From: Beijerinckiaceae bacterium RH AL1 | GTDB lineage: Bacteria; Pseudomonadota; Alphaproteobacteria; Rhizobiales; Beijerinckiaceae | NCBI GenBank assembly: GCA_901457705.2 | Contig: LR590083.2 | Location: 3,162,597 to 3,226,596 of the forward strand | Reading direction: 5' to 3' | DNA length: 64,000 bases | Shown here: positions 1 to 8,355 of the stretch, one piece after another | Layout: the number at the start of each line of letters is the position of its first letter | Numbering within the stretch: the stretch's first letter is position 1 | Notes under the pieces: generated by a model | Seen by the model: the letters and a program-made list of their open reading frames with translations, nothing else | What the model was told of the DNA's origin: nothing | Database searches by the model: none | Made by a program: the position numbers and the translations under genes

Positions 1-352
1 CCTCGTTGCGGTAGGTCGCCTCCTCGCGGCCCTGGACGCGCAACGGCAGCGCGACGTTCTCGTAGGTCGTGAGGTGCGGCAGCAGCCTGAAATCCTGGAA
101 CACGACGCCGATTCGCCGGCGCAGGCTCGTCACGGCGTCCTTGTCGAGCCCGGCGACATCGCGCCCGAACAGCGAGATGAGGCCGCGCGTCGGCTTCAAC
201 GTGAACAGGATCAGCTTGAGCAGCGTCGTCTTGCCGGCGCCAGACGGGCCGGTGAGGAACTGGAACGACTGCGGCTCGATGCGGAAGCTGATGTCGCGCA
301 GCGTCTCGGCACCCATGCCGTAGCGCAGACCCACATTCTCGAACACGACCAA
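1..352 (-). CDS. ftsE: Cell division ATP-binding protein FtsE, 5' part only
   Basis: This is the N-terminal ~117 residues of an ABC ATPase; the rest lies outside the window. The Walker A motif LTGPSGAGKTT is visible around residues 30-42, followed by the Q-loop region RRRIGVVFQDFRLLPHLT, which is very FtsE-like. FtsE pairs with the membrane protein FtsX at the septum and controls peptidoglycan hydrolysis. I chose TTG at 352 because GGAG lies 7 bases upstream and an in-frame TGA sits just before it; GTG at 346 is the alternative. It is divergent from the zinc-ribbon gene, an arrangement familiar in Rhizobiales. Being cut by the window edge, nothing can be said about its C-terminal half. Confidence 0.93.
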   Translation of the reverse strand, partial: MVVFENVGLRYGMGAETLRDISFRIEPQSFQFLTGPSGAGKTTLLKLILFTLKPTRGLISLFGRDVAGLDKDAVTSLRRRIGVVFQDFRLLPHLTTYENVALPLRVQGREEATYRNE

Positions 353-463
353 CGATCAACTCCGCCATTTTCGCCGCAGGTAAGGATTCGTCAGGGTTAA
401 CTCGGCTTTAAGCCACCTGTCCCAGGATGATCACCGTCGCCCACCGCCAGAAGCAACGCCCAG

Positions 464-1117
464 ATGCTCATCGACTGCCCGACCTGCGCGAGATCATATC
501 ACGTCAGCCCGGCCCAGATCGAAGGCGGGCGCACCGTCATCTGCCCGCGCTGCGATGCGCGCTGGCATGTCACCGCCGAAACGACCCCGCGGCTTAGCTT
601 CGGCGGGCTGCCGCCGCTCGGGGCGCCCGACCGGGTGTTCGGCGATCTGCCGCCCGCCTTCAATCCCGCGCCGCCCGCCGAGCGCCGCCGCCGCCGCGTG
701 CCGCGAGGCGTCACGCTCTGCATCGCCTCGCTCGCGCTGGTGTCGCTCACCATCGGCGCGCGCGCGAAGATCGTGCAGCTCGTGCCGCGCACCGCGGCGC
801 TCTACGGCGCGGCCGGCCTGCCGGTGAACCTGCGCGGGCTTGCCTTCCGCGACGTGCACAGCAAGCGCGTCGACCCTAGCGCGGCCGACATCGTCGTCGT
901 GGGCGAGATCCGCAACGTCGCGCATGCCCGCGTGCGCATCCCGCGTCTTACCTTCGTCGTCCGCGATGCCGCGGGCGCAGAAGTCGCCCGCTGGAGCGAG
1001 ACCGCTCCGGCGCGACTCCTCCAAGCCGGCCGCACCCTGCCCTTCGCCTCGACGCCGCATGCGGTGCCGCCGTCGAGCAGCGCCGTCATGGTCGAGTTCC
1101 AGTCCGGCGACGCCTAG
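464..1117 (+). CDS. MJ0042-type zinc-ribbon membrane protein
   Basis: The 217-residue protein begins with a zinc ribbon of two CxxC pairs (CPTC at about residues 5-8 and CPRC at 27-30), the MJ0042 / zinc_ribbon_5 pattern. A proline- and arginine-rich linker follows, then one membrane segment near residues 83-105 (VTLCIASLALVSL). The last ~100 residues form a predicted extracytoplasmic beta-rich domain like DUF3426. The family is common in alphaproteobacteria next to ftsE/ftsX, but its role is not established. The N-terminal ribbon should face the cytoplasm. The start ATG has only a weak upstream ribosome-binding sequence. Confidence 0.85.
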   Translation: MLIDCPTCARSYHVSPAQIEGGRTVICPRCDARWHVTAETTPRLSFGGLPPLGAPDRVFGDLPPAFNPAPPAERRRRRVPRGVTLCIASLALVSLTIGARAKIVQLVPRTAALYGAAGLPVNLRGLAFRDVHSKRVDPSAADIVVVGEIRNVAHARVRIPRLTFVVRDAAGAEVARWSETAPARLLQAGRTLPFASTPHAVPPSSSAVMVEFQSGDA

Positions 1118-1253
1118 CGGTCGCGAAGTGCGCGACGCGATCTCGCGGACCAGGGCGGCCTGAGCCTCTCCGCAAGGCGGAACGGCGGGCTTCCGCAAGG
1201 TGGCAGGTCGGCCCCGAGGGCTTATATCGGCCGCGGACCGCAGGAACCTCGAT

Positions 1254-2450
1254 TTGACCGACGACCCCAAAGCCGGCACCAAGCCGCGCCCCGGCTTCTT
1301 CCGCCGCCTGTTCATCGGCGAGGACCCACCGGCAGCCGCCCCTGACACTGCGACCGAGGCGCCTCAGCCCGAAGCGGAAGCTCGAGCGCCGGAAGCCGCA
1401 CCCGAGACGCCGGTCGTCCCCGAGCCGCCGGCCGCCGCACCGGCTGCGATCCTGCCGACGCCGCCGATCCCCGAGGCGCCTGCGGCTCTGGCGCCTCCTG
1501 AGCCGGAGCCGCAGCCCGAGCCGGCCGCGCCCAAGCGCTCGTGGTGGAACCGCCTGCGCGAGGGCCTGGCGCGCTCGTCGTCCTCGATCGGCACCGGCAT
1601 CTCGGACATCTTCACCAAGCGCAAGCTCGACGATGCGGCGCTGGAGGAGCTGGAGGACGTGCTCATCCGCGCCGACCTCGGCGTCGCGACCGCCACGCGC
1701 ATCTCGGAAGCCGTCGGCAAGGGCCGCTACGACAAGGATGTCTCGCCCGACGAGGTGAAGGCGATCCTCGCGACGGAGGTGGAGCGCGTGCTCGCGCCCT
1801 ACGCCAAGCCGATCGAGATCGACGCGCGGAAGCCGTTCGTCATACTCGTCGTCGGCGTCAACGGCTCGGGCAAGACCACCACCATCGGCAAGCTCGCGGC
1901 GAAGCTCACCGGCGAGGGCAAGCGCGTGACGCTCGCCGCCGGCGACACGTTCCGAGCCGCCGCCATCGCGCAGCTGAAGATCTGGGGCGAGCGGCTCGGC
2001 TGCCCCGTCGTCGCGCGCGAGCAGGGCTCGGATGCCGCCGGCCTCGCCTACGAGGCGATCGAGGCCGCCAAGGCTTCCGGCGCCGACGTGCTCTTGATGG
2101 ACACGGCGGGCCGGCTGCAGAACCGCGCCGAGCTCATGGCGGAGCTCGAAAAGATCATCCGCGTGATGAAGAAGCTCGACCCCGAGGCGCCGCACGCCTG
2201 CCTTCTGGTGCTCGACGCCACCGTCGGGCAGAACGCAATGAGCCAGGTCGAGATCTTCGGCAGGGTGGCCGGGGTGACGGGGCTGGTGATGACCAAGCTC
2301 GACGGCACCGCGCGCGGCGGCATCCTGGTCGCCATCACCGAGCGCTTCAAGCTGCCGGTGCATTTCATCGGCGTCGGCGAGACGGCTGAGGATCTGGAGC
2401 CCTTCGCCGCCAAGGACTTCGCCGAGGCGATCGCAGGCGTCGCGCGCTAA
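1254..2450 (+). CDS. ftsY: Signal recognition particle receptor FtsY
   Basis: FtsY is the SRP receptor GTPase that docks ribosome-nascent chain complexes at the inner membrane. The ~398-residue protein has an acidic, proline/alanine-rich A region (residues 1-100), then the N and G domains. GTPase motifs are clear: GVNGSGKTTT near 201 (G1), DTFRAAA, DTAGR near 283 (G3), TKLDG near 347 (G4) and the closing GVGE region. I prefer TTG at 1254 because AGGA precedes it by about 8 bases; a GTG at 1200 in the same frame would add 18 residues. A palindromic repeat follows the stop codon directly and may act as the 3' end of the transcript. Confidence 0.96.
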   Translation: MTDDPKAGTKPRPGFFRRLFIGEDPPAAAPDTATEAPQPEAEARAPEAAPETPVVPEPPAAAPAAILPTPPIPEAPAALAPPEPEPQPEPAAPKRSWWNRLREGLARSSSSIGTGISDIFTKRKLDDAALEELEDVLIRADLGVATATRISEAVGKGRYDKDVSPDEVKAILATEVERVLAPYAKPIEIDARKPFVILVVGVNGSGKTTTIGKLAAKLTGEGKRVTLAAGDTFRAAAIAQLKIWGERLGCPVVAREQGSDAAGLAYEAIEAAKASGADVLLMDTAGRLQNRAELMAELEKIIRVMKKLDPEAPHACLLVLDATVGQNAMSQVEIFGRVAGVTGLVMTKLDGTARGGILVAITERFKLPVHFIGVGETAEDLEPFAAKDFAEAIAGVAR

Positions 2451-2452
2451 CT

Positions 2453-2607
2453 CCTTCTCCCGCTTGCGGGAGAAGGTGGCCCCGCAAAGAGGGGTCGGAT
2501 GAGGGCGGTTGGGCGTGGGTCTCGACGTCGACCGTAGGCGACCGTCCGGCACATCCCTCATCCGACCCGACTTCGTCGGGCCACCTTCTCCCGCAAGCGG
2601 GAGAAGG
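2453..2607. repeat. RIME-like palindromic intergenic element, copy 1
   Basis: This ~155-bp element has long inverted arms. The left arm begins CCTTCTCCCGCTTGCGGGAG and the right arm ends with its reverse complement; shorter hairpins such as CCCGACTTCGTCGGG are nested inside. A second copy lies at 3388-3532. It fills the gap between the convergent genes ftsY and pgeF, so it could form a strong RNA hairpin at both 3' ends. The sequence recalls the intergenic mosaic elements (RIME type) known from Rhizobiales; that identification is from memory. Confidence 0.85.
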
Positions 2608-2618
2608 AAGAGCTGCGT

Positions 2619-3371
2619 CTAGAGCACGATCGCCGAGACGAGGCGTCCGTAGTCGGCCTCGCCGCGATGCGTCTTGCGGCGGAAGGAGTAGAAGCGCGCC
2701 TCGTCGGCGTAGGTATCGAGGTCGAGCGAGACGAAGCGGCCGATCCCGGCCACCCTCAGCCGGTGGCCGATGAAGGCGGGAAGATCGAAGCGGTTGTGCC
2801 CTTCCCTACCCGATGGCTCGAAGAAGGCGGCGTAGCCGGCGTCCTTCGCGACGAAGCGCTCGTAGAACTCCGGTCCCGTCTCGTAGCTCTTCTGCGCGAT
2901 CGTCGGCCCCAAAACGGCAGTCACGTCGCCGCGCCGCGCGCCAAGGCCCTCCATCACATCGAGCGTCGCCTCGAGCACGCCGCCCGACGCGCCGCCCCAG
3001 CCGGCATGCGCGGCGGCGACGACGCCGGCCTTGCGATCGGCGAAGAGGATCATGCCGCAATCGGCTCCGGTGACGCCGATGGCGAGCCCCGGCGTCGCGG
3101 TCGCCAGCGCATCGACGTGCGGCCGCTCGGCCCAGGGCTCGGACACGGCGAGACAGATCGCCGAGTGCACCTGGTAGGGCACGAGCAGGGTTTCGACGCC
3201 GAGATGCGCCGCCATGCGGCGGCGGTTCTCGGCCACCGCGTCGGGCACGTCGCGCGAGCCGGTGCCGCCGTTGAGCGTCGCGTACACGCCCTCCGACACG
3301 CCGCCCTCGCGGGTGAAGTAGGCGTGGCGGATGCCGTCGAGGTCCGGCGCGGTGATAGCGGGAAGGGTCAT
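2619..3371 (-). CDS. pgeF: Peptidoglycan editing factor PgeF (YfiH / laccase-domain family)
   Basis: The 250-residue protein matches the PgeF/YfiH family, which removes wrongly incorporated amino acids from peptidoglycan precursors and was formerly called polyphenol oxidase. Conserved metal-site residues are visible: QVHS (His69), TGADC (Cys105) and AAHAGW (His122). Length is normal for the family. In this window HAGW is followed by GG, where many family members have RG. It sits between two copies of the same palindromic repeat and downstream of the MidA-like gene and lgt on the same strand, so all three may be one envelope-related transcription unit. Confidence 0.93.
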   Translation of the reverse strand: MTLPAITAPDLDGIRHAYFTREGGVSEGVYATLNGGTGSRDVPDAVAENRRRMAAHLGVETLLVPYQVHSAICLAVSEPWAERPHVDALATATPGLAIGVTGADCGMILFADRKAGVVAAAHAGWGGASGGVLEATLDVMEGLGARRGDVTAVLGPTIAQKSYETGPEFYERFVAKDAGYAAFFEPSGREGHNRFDLPAFIGHRLRVAGIGRFVSLDLDTYADEARFYSFRRKTHRGEADYGRLVSAIVL

Positions 3372-3387
3372 GCTCGCACTCCTCCCG

Positions 3388-3532
3388 TCTCCCGCTTGCG
3401 GGAGAAGGTGGCCCCGCGAAGCGGGGTCGGATGAGGGGTCATGCCGTCTCTCCGGCGATGATTGACCAAGCGGAGGCTCCCCTCATCCGACCCGACTGCG
3501 TCGGGCCACCTTCTCCCGCAAGCGGGAGAAGG
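3388..3532. repeat. RIME-like palindromic intergenic element, copy 2
   Basis: This is the second copy of the element at 2453-2607, with the same outer arms (CTCCCGCTTGCGGGAGAAGG and its complement) and the same nested hairpins but a different central ~40 bp. The two copies bracket pgeF. Conserved arms with a divergent centre are what is expected of a stem-loop maintained as a mobile palindromic unit. Confidence 0.85.
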
Positions 3533-3555
3533 GGAAGGCTGCGGCTTGGCGCCGA

Positions 3556-4638
3556 TCATGTGTTTCTCTCCTCGAAGCCCGGCGGCGTCGGCGCGCCCTG
3601 CGGCACGACCGCGAGCACCTTGAAGATCGTCGCCATGCTCGACTCGGGCGATGTCAAGCGATGCAGCGCGGCGTCGATCGCCTCGACCTGCCGCGTGTCG
3701 GCGCGCCGCCGCAAGGCCTCGGCCCGCGACGCGATGCCGAGCTTCCGCAGGAACGCGCCCTGCTCGATCGGGCCATGCGCGACGGCCCCTGCCGCCGTCG
3801 CCGTGCGGGCGAGCGCGGCGAAGTCGACGTGGGTGGTGAGGTCGGCCTCGCCCGGATCGGCGAGCGGGTCGGCATAGGCGTGGCCGCGCACGGCCTGCAG
3901 GGTCTCGCCGAGGCCGCTTTCGGCATGGCCGTAGTCGCAGACGAGCAGCGCGCCGCCCTGCGTCGCGATGCGCGCGGCGAGCGTCTCCATCGCCCGCAGG
4001 CTCGCATGGCCGACCTCGAGCATTTGGCCCGGCTCGCCCGCCACGCCGCCGACGTCGACCGGCGCGCCTGCGGCGCCGAACACGAGGCGATCCTCGGCAT
4101 CGAGGCCGACGACGCGTTCGTGCCAGCCCCTTGCGCCGCGCACGTAGTGGCGCACCGGCAGCGCGTCGAAGAACTCGTTGGCGAGGATCAGCGCCGGTCC
4201 CGCCGGCACCTCCTCGATCGTGCGTCGCCAAACCACATCGGGCGTCACGCCGGCGAGCGCCGCGCGCTGCGCGGCCTCGAGACGCGGGCTCGTCTCGACC
4301 ATGTCGACGGCGAGCGCGGCATGGAAGCCCGGCACGATGCGGGTGGCGCGCAGCGCGTCCGCCATCAGCGTGCCGCGGCCGGGCCCCAGCTCGACGAGCC
4401 GGATCGGCGCCGGCGCGCCGGCATCGAGCCAGACCTGCGCGGCCCACAGGCCCAGAAGTTCGCCGAACATCTGGTGGATTTCCGGCGCGGTGATGAAGTC
4501 GCCGGTCCGGCCGATCGCCTCGCGCGTCGTGTAGTAGCCGTGCACGGGATGCTGCAGGCAGAGCTGCATCCAGCGCTCGATCGACAGCGGGCCTTCGTCG
4601 GCGATCATCGCGCGCAGCTCGCGCTCGAGAGCATTCAA
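3556..4638 (-). CDS. MidA-like SAM-dependent methyltransferase (NDUFAF7 family)
   Basis: The 360-residue protein fits the COG1565/MidA family, whose mitochondrial member NDUFAF7 methylates an arginine of respiratory complex I. The family start GYYTTREAIGRTGDFITAPE (residues 35-54) is present, followed by the SAM-binding loop ELGPGRGTL at 83-91 and the later NEFFDALPV segment. Its TTG start overlaps the presumed lgt stop in the sequence TTGA, implying translational coupling. The bacterial substrate is not known. Start choice is good because this 4-base overlap is the pattern used repeatedly by neighbouring operons. Confidence 0.9.
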   Translation of the reverse strand: MNALERELRAMIADEGPLSIERWMQLCLQHPVHGYYTTREAIGRTGDFITAPEIHQMFGELLGLWAAQVWLDAGAPAPIRLVELGPGRGTLMADALRATRIVPGFHAALAVDMVETSPRLEAAQRAALAGVTPDVVWRRTIEEVPAGPALILANEFFDALPVRHYVRGARGWHERVVGLDAEDRLVFGAAGAPVDVGGVAGEPGQMLEVGHASLRAMETLAARIATQGGALLVCDYGHAESGLGETLQAVRGHAYADPLADPGEADLTTHVDFAALARTATAAGAVAHGPIEQGAFLRKLGIASRAEALRRRADTRQVEAIDAALHRLTSPESSMATIFKVLAVVPQGAPTPPGFEERNT

Positions 4639-5488
4639 GCCGTGGCCTCGGCGGCCCCGGCCGGCACCGCGTCTGCGCGCGCGGGCGGCGTAGCGCGCGC
4701 ACCAGGAGCGCGAGCCCGGCCAGGATCAGCGGGATCGACAGGAGCTGGCCCATCGTCGCGCCGTGCCAGAGGTAGCCGAGCTGCTTGTCGGGCTCGCGGA
4801 AGAACTCGCAGATGATGCGCGCGACGCCGTAGCCGATGAGGAAGCAGGCCGTGACGAGCCCGTCCCGGCGCAGCCCAACGCGCGCGACGATCGCGAGCAA
4901 GATGCAGAACAGCACGACGCCCTCGAGGCCGCCCTCGTAGAGCTGGCTGGGATGGCGCGGCTGGCCGTCGGAACCGGGGAAGATCATCGCCCATGCGACG
5001 TCGGTGGGGCGGCCCCACAGCTCCGGCTTGATGAAGTTCGCGAGCCGCACGCAGACGATGCCGATCGGCACGGTGACCGAAACCGCGTCGGTGACGCTCA
5101 GGACCGAGACCTTGTTGCGCCAGGCGAAGGCGGTCATCGCGACGATCGCGCCGATAAGCCCGCCGTGGAACGACATGCCGCCGTTCCACACCGTGACCAT
5201 CTCGAGCGGATGCTGGAGATAGTAGGGAAGGTTGTAGAACAGCACGTAGCCGATGCGGCCGCCCAGGATGATGCCGGCGGCCATGTAGACGACGAGGTCG
5301 TCCATCGCGAGCACGCTCGGGTGCTTGCGCGCGCCCCACAGGTCGGGCCGACCGTAAAGCAACCGCGTGCCGACCCAGCCCGCGACCAGCGCGGCGATGA
5401 AGGCCAGCGCATACCAGCGGATCGGCAGCGGGCCGAGGTGCACCAGCACGGGATCGATGACGGGATAGGTGACGAGCGCGAGCGGCAC
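4635..5488 (-). CDS. lgt: Prolipoprotein diacylglyceryl transferase Lgt, with a probable 3' frameshift
   Basis: Lgt transfers diacylglycerol from phosphatidylglycerol to the lipobox cysteine of prolipoproteins in the inner membrane. Family motifs are clear: GGMSFHGGLIG with His108, RLANF (Arg148, Asn151), ELWGRPTD and HPSQLYEG at 179-186. The glycine usual before Arg148 is valine here. The start is GTG with GGAGG upstream. After about residue 265 the frame runs on without a stop for over 400 codons through the opposite frame of the next gene. The neighbouring frame instead ends in TGA at 4635-4637, exactly overlapping the next gene's TTG. One missing base near 4660-4705, in a GC-repeat tract, would explain this. 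Confidence 0.88.
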
Positions 5489-5578
5489 GGGGCCTCCATG
5501 CGGACGCGCGCGATGTGCGCCGACAGGGTGGCGGCGTCAAGGCGGCCTCGGATCTTGTCGGCGCTGACGAGACTGGGT

Positions 5579-6028
5579 TTACGGCCATGCCATCGCCAAT
5601 GTCGGGAGCCCCGAGGCGGGGTTGACCCCCTCCCCGACCTTGCGAAAACCTTCGCGCTCGTAGAAGCGCACGGCCCGGGCGTTCGCCGCGTTCACGTCGA
5701 GCCTCAGCCCGTCGCGCGCCCCGGCCTTCGCCGCGTCGAGCAACGCCGTCGCCAGGCCGCGCCCTTTCCGCGCCTGCGCGACCACCAGCTGATGCAGGTA
5801 GGCCCCCTCCAGCGTCGCGAAGCCGGCCGGCGCGCCGCCCAGCTCGGCGACGAGGGTGACCCGCCCCGGCTCGCCGACGAACGCGACGATCCAGTCGCGC
5901 CGCGCGGCAAAGTCGATCTCCGGCATCGCGGCCTGCCAGGAGGCGACCCACAGCTCGGCCAGCGCCTCGACGTCGCCGGCCCGCAGCGGCCGCACGACCG
6001 CCTCAGATTCGTCCGAGTGACCGGCCAA
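5579..6028 (-). CDS. GNAT family N-acetyltransferase
   Basis: This 149-residue protein is a compact single-domain GNAT acetyltransferase. The acetyl-CoA-binding signature is visible as QLVVAQARKGRGLATALLD (about residues 80-98; the core is RKGRGLA), and the C-terminal NANARAVRFYEREGF is the typical beta6-alpha4 segment. The substrate cannot be deduced. It lies between lgt and a TonB-like gene and is probably its own unit; the first few residues are uncertain because the upstream ribosome-binding sequence is weak. Confidence 0.85.
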   Translation of the reverse strand: MAGHSDESEAVVRPLRAGDVEALAELWVASWQAAMPEIDFAARRDWIVAFVGEPGRVTLVAELGGAPAGFATLEGAYLHQLVVAQARKGRGLATALLDAAKAGARDGLRLDVNAANARAVRFYEREGFRKVGEGVNPASGLPTLAMAWP

Positions 6029-6143
6029 AGGCTCGCTCGTGTTGTGGCATGGGCTCCCCAGGCGTGCGTTTTCGCGCCTGCATGCGCGGCGGCCAAGCGA
6101 AATTGAGTGGCAACCGCGCGCGGCCTGATGTGACGGTTTGGGG

Positions 6144-7169
6144 ATGACGAGCGAGGATCCTCATGATCCGGACGACCTCGGCGTGGCGGATGACAATCTT
6201 GCCGCGACCGAGGAGGCGCGCTTCTTCGAGGCGCAGGGCCGGCGCCGGATCAGCCGGCGCTTCGTGTCGATCGTCGCGCTCGTCCTGCTGCTCCACGCCG
6301 GGCTGATCGCCGCCTTCCTGCTCCGCGACTGGCGCGGCCAGCTGCAGGTGGCCACCCAGGAGGAGGAGACGCCGATCGAGGTCGTCGTCGAGAAGCCCGA
6401 GCCGCCGAAGCCACCGGAACCGCCCAAGCCGCCGGAGCCGAAGCAGCCCGAGCCGCCAAAGCCGAAGGAAGACCTCTCGCCGGCCTACAGCGCGCCACGC
6501 GCGCCGACGGAAGAAAAGGTCAAGACCGAGACCAAGGAAGCCAAGACGCAGGCGCCGACCCATCTCGACACGCCGACCCAGGGCGCGCCGCAGGCAGCGC
6601 CGCCCGCCTCGGCGCCCGCCAAGGAGGCGACGCCCGAGGTCAGCAAGGAGGAGGCGGCCAAGGAAGAGGAAAAGAAGGAGAACGCCGAGGCGCTCGACAA
6701 GGCCAAGCGGAAGGCGGCGAAGAAGGCGGCCAAGACGAAGGAGATTGCCCGAAACCCGAACCAGAAGGTCAACCCGAACCTGCTGGCGGCGCTCGGCGGC
6801 GCGCCGAACTTCGGCGCCACCATGACCTTCGCCAAGCCGACGCCCAAGGCCAAGATCTACGGCGGCACCGAGGACATGCGCTGGATGAGCGAGGTCGAGG
6901 CGATGCTGGAGGCCAAGGTGCAGCAGCTGCCGAAGACCGCGCACTACCAGGCCGGCGGCAAGGTCGCGATCTGCTTCCATGTCGGCCCCGACGGCCGCGT
7001 GCTCCTGCAGGAGTTCTGCGCCAAGAGCGGCTATCCCGATGTCGATGCGCTGGCGATGCGGGCGCTGCACGCCGCCGCGCCCTTTCCTCCGCCGCCGCCG
7101 GGGCTGGAGCGCGGCCTGATCTGGGTCTCGACCTTCGACGGCCAGGTGCCGGTGCTGCACTTCAGGTAG
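6144..7169 (+). CDS. TonB-family energy-transducer-like protein
   Basis: The 341-residue protein has an ~40-residue N-terminal cytoplasmic part, one membrane anchor (VSIVALVLLLHAGLIAAFLL, about 41-60), a long proline-rich segment (EPPKPPEPPKPPEPK), a lysine/glutamate-rich stretch, and a C-terminal ~90-residue TonB_C-like domain (KVAICFHVGPDGRVL). Such proteins couple inner-membrane proton-motive force to outer-membrane receptors. No exbB/exbD is adjacent on this strand, but an exbB-exbD-tonB operon lies 1.2 kb away. I use ATG at 6144; a TTG two codons upstream is also possible. Its short TonB_C match makes a TolA-like role possible. Confidence 0.75.
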   Translation: MTSEDPHDPDDLGVADDNLAATEEARFFEAQGRRRISRRFVSIVALVLLLHAGLIAAFLLRDWRGQLQVATQEEETPIEVVVEKPEPPKPPEPPKPPEPKQPEPPKPKEDLSPAYSAPRAPTEEKVKTETKEAKTQAPTHLDTPTQGAPQAAPPASAPAKEATPEVSKEEAAKEEEKKENAEALDKAKRKAAKKAAKTKEIARNPNQKVNPNLLAALGGAPNFGATMTFAKPTPKAKIYGGTEDMRWMSEVEAMLEAKVQQLPKTAHYQAGGKVAICFHVGPDGRVLLQEFCAKSGYPDVDALAMRALHAAAPFPPPPPGLERGLIWVSTFDGQVPVLHFR

Positions 7170-7207
7170 CCGATTGCACGCGGCTCGGCGGCGTGCTGTG
7201 ACGCGGC

Positions 7208-8338
7208 ATGATCCGCCGGCTGGTGCTCGCCGACTTCCGCTCCTATGCCGCGCTCGATCTCGCGATCACCGCGAAGCTCGTCGTCGTCACCGGCGACAAC
7301 GGCTCCGGCAAGACCAATCTCATCGAGGCGATCTCGATGCTCGCGCAGGGCCGCGGGCTGCGCCGCGCCGATCTCTCGGACTGCATACGGCGCGGCGGGA
7401 CCGGCGGCTTCGCGGTCTCCGTGGAGCTGGATACGCCCGCCGGCGGCGTCCAGCTCGGGACCGGGCTCGAGCCCGCGTCCGACGGCGCCCCGGCGCAGCG
7501 GCGCAACCGCGTCGACCGCGAGCCGGTCGGCTCGGCGCGCGCCTTCGCCGACCACATCCGCCTCGTCTGGCTCGTGCCGGCGATGGACCAGCTGTTCGCC
7601 GGATCGCCGGGCGAGCGGCGCCGGTTTCTCGATCGCCTCGTGCTGGCCGTCGACGCCGAGCACGGCACGCGGGTCGCGGCGATGGAGCGCGCCCTGCGCC
7701 AACGCAACCGCGTGCTGGAGGACGGCGCGCGCGCCGACGGCGCCTGGCTCGACGCGATCGAGCGCGAGGTCGCGCAGATCGGCGTCGCGGTGGCCGCGGC
7801 GCGCGTCGAGACGCTGGCCAAGCTCGAGGCGCTGCTGCGCGGCCGCGACAGCTCGCCGTTTCCCTGGGCCGTGGTGGCGCTGGCCGGCGAGATCGAGGCG
7901 CTCTGCGCCGCCCACCCCGCGCTCGAGGTCGAGGACCGCTATCGCGCGATGCTGAAGGCCGCGCGCCCGCGCGATGCGGCGGCGGGGCGCACGCTGATCG
8001 GCCCGCAGGCCGCCGACCTCCTGGTGCGGCACGGCCCGAAGGACGTCGAGGCCGGCCTCTGCTCGACCGGGGAGCAGAAGGCGCTGCTGGTCGGCCTCGT
8101 GCTGGCGCATGCGCGGCTCGTCGCCGACCTCAGCGGCATCGCGCCGATCGTGCTTCTCGACGAGATCGCCGCGCACCTCGACGAGCAGCGCCGCGCGGCG
8201 TTGTTCGGCGAGCTCGAGGGGCTGCCGGGCCAGGTCTGGATGACCGGCGCCGACGCCAGCGCCTTCGCGCCGCTGGGCGAGCGGGCGCAGCGGTTGTTCG
8301 TGACGCCGGGGACAGCGAGCGTGCATCCGCCCGCCTGA
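7208..8338 (+). CDS. recF: DNA replication and repair protein RecF
   Basis: RecF is an SMC-like ATPase that helps load RecA at single-strand gaps through RecFOR. The 376-residue protein has the RecF N-terminus (LADFRSY), Walker A GDNGSGKTNL at 29-38, the ABC signature STGEQKALL near 288, and Walker B IVLLDEIAAHLD near 314. Length is normal. It often follows dnaA-dnaN, but here it sits between two TonB-family genes, 38 bases after the first. Its stop converges on the tonB stop with a small TGACGC/GCGTCA inverted repeat between (8336-8358). Confidence 0.95.
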   Translation: MIRRLVLADFRSYAALDLAITAKLVVVTGDNGSGKTNLIEAISMLAQGRGLRRADLSDCIRRGGTGGFAVSVELDTPAGGVQLGTGLEPASDGAPAQRRNRVDREPVGSARAFADHIRLVWLVPAMDQLFAGSPGERRRFLDRLVLAVDAEHGTRVAAMERALRQRNRVLEDGARADGAWLDAIEREVAQIGVAVAAARVETLAKLEALLRGRDSSPFPWAVVALAGEIEALCAAHPALEVEDRYRAMLKAARPRDAAAGRTLIGPQAADLLVRHGPKDVEAGLCSTGEQKALLVGLVLAHARLVADLSGIAPIVLLDEIAAHLDEQRRAALFGELEGLPGQVWMTGADASAFAPLGERAQRLFVTPGTASVHPPA

Positions 8339-8355
8339 CGCGGGGATGCGCGGCG

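Noticed and set aside
1086-2561. Long minus-strand open frame opposite ftsY
   Set aside because: Its translation is a histidine/arginine/aspartate-rich sequence without family features, typical of the opposite strand of high-GC genes; ftsY is unambiguous.
3368-4634. Continuation of the lgt frame for over 400 codons as a possible Lgt fusion protein
   Set aside because: The extension is arginine/proline-rich low-complexity sequence of the kind produced by reading a GC-rich gene in the wrong frame, and the region is fully explained by the MidA-like methyltransferase.
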